This document shows, in pieces, positions 57,580-64,000 of a stretch of 64,000 bases of DNA. A program made the translations under genes and the position numbers. The first letter of the stretch is position 1; every line of letters starts with the position of its first letter. The notes below the pieces were generated by a model that was not told where the DNA came from, made no database searches, and saw only the letters and a program-made list of their open reading frames with translations. The stretch comes from Anisakis pegreffii (Eukaryota > Nematoda > Chromadorea > Rhabditida > Anisakidae), in NCBI GenBank assembly GCA_035041965.1, contig JAPYMA010002991.1, forward strand, positions 1 through 64,000, read 5' to 3'.

Positions 57580-59100
57580 TTCTGATTTTTGCTTCTAACA
57601 ACGGGGCAAATCCGAAAACCGAGAAAGATTCCTGGAGTTTCGCTCAATTCTGTTGTAGTTCCAGGAATCCTCAGGAATTCCTGGTCATTTTCGAAAACTC
57701 TAGGCACAAAAATGAGACAGACATTCCAATCATTCATGCAAACTAACAAAAGGTGCCATATGATTCTTGTAACTTTGAAAAATCCCGAATTTACGAGAAT
57801 CGCTCAAGATTTCTCACGATGCAGAGCGCATAGCGAAGTGATCTTCTGCTACCCGTTACATAGCCTTGAATTATAGATGTATGATAAAATTCTGTGATGA
57901 AAATTAGGTTTTTCGAAAACCAAACAGGAACTCTTTGAAGATTCTACAGTCATTTCGAAATTTGTTGAACGCAGTGAGACTTCTTAATACGTTCATTGAG
58001 TACGATCATTTGAAGGAACTTTTTCTTATTGTTAGGAAAGAATTTATTTAGTTGCTATTCACAAAAAAACGATAACAAAGCAAAGAGTTTACCCGTTGTG
58101 ACATTACGCACGTAAGGAAAGATGACAAATGAACGAATACCTAGGTAAAGTTTTCAACTTCAACGACTATGACAAGATGAAATAACAAAAATACAGTCAA
58201 ATTAAGAGAAATTCATTTGGCGGGTCAAAAAGTATTGTAGGCGTGCCAGTTTTGGCCCGCAGGCCGGGGATTGCCAATGCCAGCGAGCGGGACTCTAGGT
58301 ATCGGTAAGTACCCGTCGAGCTGCCAGCAATTTTCGATGGGATTTCTGAATCTTTTGATAAAATTTGACAAAAATACGGCTTCACCTCCGATACATTTAC
58401 ATAGAACCTGCAGAAATAACTTCTGCATATTTTAGAAGTTCTGTGCGACTCAATGATGAGAACGTCGCATGAAAATGTGTTTTGATGGAAATAAAAGAAA
58501 AGAAAAAATTAATGAAGGTATTTATATGTCATGATATGGCAGGCGATTTCGGAAGATCATATTAGGATAGTAGTCTACAGGCATAGTGACAGAAAGGAAG
58601 ATATTTCCCACCCAGCTCAACATTTGGTAATCAAAGCCAAAACGTCTTCGCACAGTATTAACCTCTGATCAACTGCGTAGATAGATTATTTCAATGTGTA
58701 ACTTATCAGGTGACCATACAAGTAACATATAGTTTTTTTGATGCTCTTCTATTTTTACAGTTCTACATTTGATGCGGATTTGATTTCGTGAAGTTTTTCC
58801 TCCCTGAAGTGAATATTTGTTGTGGAATTTTTATAAGATGTTACAAGAAATGCTTCATCAATCCTTGCTTAGCCATGCGCACTTTTTTCATTTGCGATAA
58901 ACCGCTTCAACCAGAAAGTTGATTTGGTGGTGACCAAGATATTCTATCAAAAACAAACAAAAGAAATTCCACTTGTTTCAGATAGAAATTTGCGTAAGAA
59001 TTTCTTAAATGTTTTGCGCAAATCTTAAATTTCCTTATAAGCCATAGAAGTACACTGAATTTTGCTCAGAACTCCAAATTTCTCTGCAATTTTCAGATTG
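57580..59100. other. No supported gene; G+C-rich island at 58215-58330
   Basis: The island shares 'gtcgagctgccag' with dispersed repeat copy A and may be a fragment of it. A 'ccaggaatcctcaggaattcctgg'-type short inverted repeat lies near 57660. Confidence 0.45.
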
Positions 59101-59109
59101 AATTAGCAA

Positions 59110-59193
59110 TGTTTAATACTTTGTTGCTGACTGTTTTCGTCGGGCTATGCGATGTGTCGAATGATACAGAATGGTATTGTGATGCGAAGGGAG
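59110..59193 (+). CDS. Candidate first exon of a small secreted protein
   Basis: An acceptor-like 'gcaattttcag' 13 bases upstream precedes an ATG that reads a signal-peptide-like start (MFNTLLLTVFVGLC) and DVSNDTEWYCDAKG, followed by a donor-like 'gtttaa' and a stop. Later exons would have to lie in or beyond the repeat that starts at about 59240; none was identified. Confidence 0.3.
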
Positions 59194-59239
59194 TTTAAAA
59201 AATGACATGTTACGGTTTGGAATGGAGTTGTGGTGAACT

Positions 59240-60480
59240 ACCTAAGTAGAAGCTCGGTACACTATTCAGTCCAGCTCAAGCGCATGCCCTATCTCCGACC
59301 AAACCGGCATCTCTCCCAGGCCGGTACTTCCATACCATAGTGCGAAGAAAAGACGATAGCCACACCCGGCGTGCATCACTAGCAAATTGTGAAACCGCCC
59401 GCCTAAGCTTAAGCTGCTAGTAGGCGCATGAATGCCTGTCGCTCAATTCCGAACCTAGCCCCGCTTATCATCACTTCGACGGACTGGGAACATCCACATA
59501 TATCATTAAAAAACCATAGAAGTTGATGTGACCATTTGCTACGTACCTTATATCAACGACATTAGTCCAGCCGTTACCAAAATACACTATAACGGACAAT
59601 ATCCCCGAATCACCCTTGCAGCATCTCATTCACGCATTACTGGGTCGCTCATAAGGCTAATCATACTCAACGGAACTCAAATTTCTCACCTCACATTGAG
59701 CATCCCGATGTACCTATCATCCAAGCTACATGGTACCTCTCTCACTCCTATTTCATCAAGTAACATCCGTGCTTACAGAAATGGCCAAGTTTGCAATCCT
59801 ATTTCTCAGTTTGGAGTGCAACTCAGTTTTCGCATTTGGGAACACACAAAAAAGCCAGACCCCTTCCTCTCTGCTAGAGCGAAGCCTACCAAACCTCAGA
59901 ATTCCGCTCGTGCACTCCTGTGCAGCCAATGTTGGAGAAAGTTCTCGCTAACATAATCCAGCTTCAGCTTCGCGAACCCTCATATTAGCCTCATGATTCT
60001 TTGACTACTTATTAGGTAAATTTGCAATCTCAGTCAAAGTCATATCCGTCTAGCATGAAGCCACTCACTACTACGTTGTTGCCAGTGCTTATAACATTCG
60101 TAATAACCCAAATATGGTCAAATTTACAACCAAAATGGTTGACCACAAACGCAACAGATAAAAACAAAAAGTGATCACTGATCACAACTCAATTTTATTC
60201 CATTTTCCCTAGGTTCGAATCATGGAAGATGTGGTCATTCGACCACGGCTCATTTATTAGTGCCCTAATTTGAACGAGAAGAATCTTGGAAGAACAAACC
60301 TTAAAACTGATCTCGGTACCATCCATTATTTCGTTACAGATACTGAATATCTTCAATGATTTGTTGTAGTGAGCAGCCGCTGAATTGATAGTTGGCGAAC
60401 TGACGTATCTCATTCGTGAAGTGTGACGTTGGACGGTTGAGTAACGTATGAAAAAGAAAACGACACTAAACGGAACATCT
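59240..60480 (+). repeat. Large dispersed repeat, copy B (most diverged)
   Basis: Landmarks in the same order as copy C are 'caagcgcatgccctatctcc', 'ccgaacctagccccgctt', 'gacggactgggaacatcc', then 'gtgatcactgatcac' with 'ttttattccattttcccta' near 60180-60213, and an AATAAA on the minus strand near 60255. Identity to copy C is roughly two thirds by eye in aligned blocks. ORFs here (59528-59956 plus, 60195-60413 minus) are not convincing. Confidence 0.65.
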
Positions 60481-60489
60481 GAACATAAA

Positions 60490-61180
60490 ACATACCAAAA
60501 TTCTTAACATAAATAAACATACCAAGCTCACTGAATCAAATCAAACTCAATTGGAGCACCAACCAAGGATAAGATAAACTCAATGTAAAAAGGGCGAAGT
60601 CATGTTGGACTCAGGTTTGAATCAGGCTCTGTGTAACTCATTCGAGCTAAGTCATTGTTGAATCAGACCCAAGTTAACTCATTGCAATTCACATCTCAAA
60701 ATCCATCATGCTGAATTCAATTCGTCGTGAGTTATATTAAAGTTGAGTTAACTATTTTCTACGTTGTATGCTCTTTCCACTGTATGCTCTTTATCATCCA
60801 AATCTCAAAGCCATCATTTGAGTGCTCGCGATGATAAAGCTGTAAGAAATTCTCAGGAACTTTAACTCAGCACTGATTCTTCGTAAGCACATCATTTTGA
60901 GACTATAATTCTGCCGGTTCTGAGCCTGGAAAAACTTGACTCACCAGCCTGGAAAGAAGTCGAACTTCCATACATGCGCTGAACTGCATATGCCTAGATT
61001 AACCTCAAGCTGGGAGTTATGCTCTCGATCATGGTCAGTCTTTTGAAGGCACAAGTGATATGCTTCATATCTGGTGTAAATTATTCACTGAATCGGATAA
61101 ATTGTTTAATCTGAAGAAATTTTGAAATTTTATCGAGTTATTTCACTAGCATAAGCGAGAGAAAATGATTATACTGGCAA
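60490..61180. other. Spacer between repeat copies
   Basis: Short related blocks ('gagctaagtcattgttgaatc', 'gaagtcgaacttccatacat') occur; the latter resembles 1925-1945 in direct orientation, so repeat edges may extend into this part. No gene is supported. Confidence 0.4.
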
Positions 61181-61189
61181 TGGAGATGA

Positions 61190-63560
61190 AGATAATGTCG
61201 AAGAAGTTGTATGAATGCAGTATGAACGTGACACATAGATAAGCTTCGGCGAGTAACCACAAACACCCGAGAGCTTTCCCCTTATGATGCATTCAATAAC
61301 ATTCAAACTAAGTGAAATGATTTCATGCATGTAGCCAATGGTCAACCCGATGACATTTCTCCCCTGTTAAGGGAAAGTGCGCACGGTGGGTCCGGGAACC
61401 CCCGTTACCTGAGCAAATGCCCGAAGACACTACTCAGGTCAAGTTACGCGCAAGCCCTATCCCCGGTCAAATCGGCGCCTTTCCCGGGCCGGGAACGCCC
61501 GTAATATGTTCCGAAGAATAATGCCAGCGACACTCGGGTACATGTCGCTAGCATATTTTTAGTTCTTTCTCCCCGATTCGCCGAGACTGCCGGTAGGCGG
61601 GGAACGCCTCTCGCATTTACCTAAACCTAGCCCCTCTTGTTGGCAGCTCGACGGGTTGGGAACACCCACGCGAACAAAATATGCATTTTTATGATGATCA
61701 TTGGCTACACACAATCAATCATATTCACATTAGTCCGACTGCTGTCAAATCACACCACGAGGGAGAATGTCTACGAGTCACTTCTATAGCGACTCGGCTC
61801 TTCAGGATGAGCGGTCCAGGCGAACTTTCCAGACCTACTGCCACACCCATAAGACAGTTCATACCCTACGGTATTGTAACTCAAATTTTAACCTAACATG
61901 CCAGTGTACCCATTATCCACGCTTCATGCTTTCCCACCCGCCACTCCTGAACAATTCTCGTAACACACTTGTGCCTTCAAAAAATGACACAGCTCGTAAG
62001 CCTATCTCTCAGCCTGGAGGTCACCTAGGTTTCCGCAGTTCGCAACACACACAGGAGTCTAATCTCCATTCCTGCTCTAAGCCTGAATTCCACCCAAACT
62101 CAAAGATGACCGAACTATAGTAACTCAAATTGTGTACGTTTGTTGAACCAGTGTCAAAGTAAGAGTCGTTGTGAATTCAGTCAAGCCTTACCTTTGCGGA
62201 CGCTCACTAGTTAGCTTCATGATTTAGTGAGTGGCTATTCTTTGAATTAGTAACCCTTGATTGAGTCATATTAATTTGGAACTAGTCATATCAACTGCAT
62301 CAAACTAATATCAGAATCTCTATCCTATGCCATTCCAGCAAAAGCCTGAAACTAGTTGCTATGTGTACCTGCACTTAACATAACCTAGGCTCAAGAAGAA
62401 AGTCCAGCTCATGAATGAAGAATACAGTCCACGACGGGTGTAATGGGGGAGGGGGCGACGCGATTTAAAAAAATTAATTTCATTCTGATTGGGTGGGATG
62501 GGATGCTTCACAGTTTCATCAAGTCCAAGTCCCTACCTCTGGCTCAGGAGATAAGCGGGTAATGACGTGCCGCATCTCTCCCTCGCCCTACCCGAAGAAT
62601 ATTACAAAACAGCATATACATGCATTCTCAAAAAATACAATTGTATCGCATCAATAATTAAAGGAAATTAACATCAGTGAACATCAATAATCATGTCAGT
62701 CACAAAAATGAATGCAAATGCCAACGAATCATCAATGCAAATGAATAAAAACAAAGTTGTTCAGTCAATGATATCCAACCATACCCTTTTTAAAGTGATT
62801 CCTTTCATTCTAAATCGGTGCCTTAAAATGAATCTTCAACATACGAAAACCAAAGTCTTTCGCCTTGAGGAGTGGTATGAAGTTCAGAATGCCCAAACAT
62901 GCTCATTAATTTTGAGTCTTTAACTTTAATGGTTTCCCCCTAGGCACGTGAGTACATGACAATATGGCATAAAACAACAGATAAATGTCATTACTATAAT
63001 GCGATAACTGTTCATAACATTAATAAAAGCATCGAACATTCCCAAAAATTCCCCCACGTTATGTTTGGCACATCGTCTAATGCAAGTATGTACATACAGC
63101 AAAGCACATTAATACAATGGGACTTGTCATGTACTCATCTTATAACTGAATATACATCAAGCATATAACTGAATAAAACAAAAGTGACAAAATATTCATA
63201 AAGTGAAAACATCCACATCAATGCACATCAACAAATACTGGTGAAACCACGAATAAAATAATCAATCGAAAAAGAAATATGTAAATAAGTGGTCACTGAC
63301 CACGCCTTAATTTTATTTCATTTTCTCTAGATTTGAATGGATAGAAATTAGTGTTGAAAAGTGTATTTGCTCAACCACGAAATATTTATTGAGGCCCTAG
63401 AATGAATGCAATCAAATTTGAACTGGCCTGGACGCTTCGATGCGCCATTCACTGTTTCATCTTAAATTTTGAAGCGATTGAAGAATTTTGGCGATACAAT
63501 GAGCAGCAGATGAACTGATAATTGATATATTGAAATCGCTCGGTTGTACTCTTGAACTGA
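61190..63560 (+). repeat. Large dispersed repeat, copy C (longest)
   Basis: 61.2-62.0 kb matches copy A (inverted) closely: 'aagcttcggcgagtaacc', 'aaatcggcgcctttcccgg', 'actgccggtaggcgggga', 'cctaaacctagcccctctt', 'ccaggcgaactttccagacc'. The 3' block at 63.29-63.56 kb carries 'gtggtcactgaccac' and a minus-strand AATAAA as in A and B. A 1-kb A+T-rich segment (62.3-63.2 kb) in between is absent or unrecognisable in B, suggesting an insertion in C or a deletion in B. Confidence 0.75.
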
Positions 63561-64000
63561 GATTATTCATTGCACAATCGAATATCACAAAGACCATTGT
63601 TGTCGTCATTCGTACCAAATTGCGCAAACCTTCTCGCGGAGCGCCTTTTCCATTTGTTTGATCGGAATGAAAATTCTGAAAACCGCCAGTATATGAATGT
63701 GCATGAACAAATGACATGCGCAAATAAAAACAGCAATAATCTGAAATTGAAATACACCGAAATTCTTTTTAGGAGTTATTGGCAATTGAGAAATAATTGT
63801 TCACCATTAATAAAGTGGTCGATCGTTGAAAATAAACAGAACCCAACGACGTGAATTGCACGGTTGAACGCGACGAACCTCGCACACAAATAACGTAAAT
63901 AATCTGAACCAACGACACACCACGCAACGCATAGAGCAGTATTGAAAATGGTATGAACGAATGTATCGAAAATATGATCAACTGAAACACATAATAGAAC
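63561..64000. other. No supported gene at right edge
   Basis: Overlapping open frames of 64-94 codons occur on both strands. The minus frame 63457-63723 has no recognised domain and overlaps repeat copy C at its 3' end. Confidence 0.4.

Noticed and set aside
1..64000. CRISPR arrays, prophage, operon-type ribosome binding sites
   Set aside because: The spliced genes, poly(A) signals and repeat types show nuclear eukaryotic DNA; no prokaryotic feature is expected or seen.

Overview
The window looks like nematode nuclear DNA. It is A+T-rich, has many small exons with TTTCAG-type acceptors, and several start codons lie just 3' of an acceptor-like site, as expected for spliced-leader trans-splicing. 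A ShKT domain and a divergent pentameric ligand-gated channel fit that lineage. The species is not identified. I reassembled six multi-exon genes by hand. In each, every exon junction keeps the reading frame, which is strong internal evidence for the models.

Layout. 1-11 kb is repeat-rich: a 404-bp satellite, one copy of a large dispersed repeat, a decayed CR1/jockey-type LINE on the minus strand abutting more satellite, and a foldback element. 11.3-15.8 kb (+) is a complete fatty-acid amide hydrolase gene with a hAT-type MITE in intron 3. 17.0-25.0 kb (-) is a Flamingo/CELSR-like adhesion GPCR, convergent with it and open at its 5' end. 25-34 kb is mostly A+T-rich DNA with a few orphan exon-like ORFs, one resembling an importin-beta N-terminus.

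34.4-38.1 kb (+) is a Cys-loop-family channel whose N-terminus carries a ShKT domain; a hAT element with a perfect 8-bp target duplication sits in one intron. 38.8-39.3 kb (-) is SmG (SNRPG). 41.2-45.4 kb (-) is a Gln/Asn-rich protein with pipsqueak/CENP-B-like helix-turn-helix regions. 46.6-48.1 kb (+) is Hikeshi, the HSP70 nuclear import carrier. 55.5-57.6 kb (+) is an unrecognised gene with six coherent exons.

49-54.7 kb is a run of different tandem arrays (253 bp, 404 bp, 97 bp with two conserved hairpins, C-rich and T-rich minisatellites, an A-rich tract). 59.2-63.6 kb holds two further copies of the large dispersed repeat seen inverted at 1.5-2.8 kb.

The genes are functionally unrelated housekeeping and neuronal/membrane genes and do not form a pathway. 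The most unusual items are the ShKT-channel fusion, the short cadherin-FN3-EGF-HRM-GAIN-7TM receptor with a degenerate cleavage site, the hairpin-bearing 97-bp array, and the dispersed repeat whose inverted-repeat motif shows a compensatory change.
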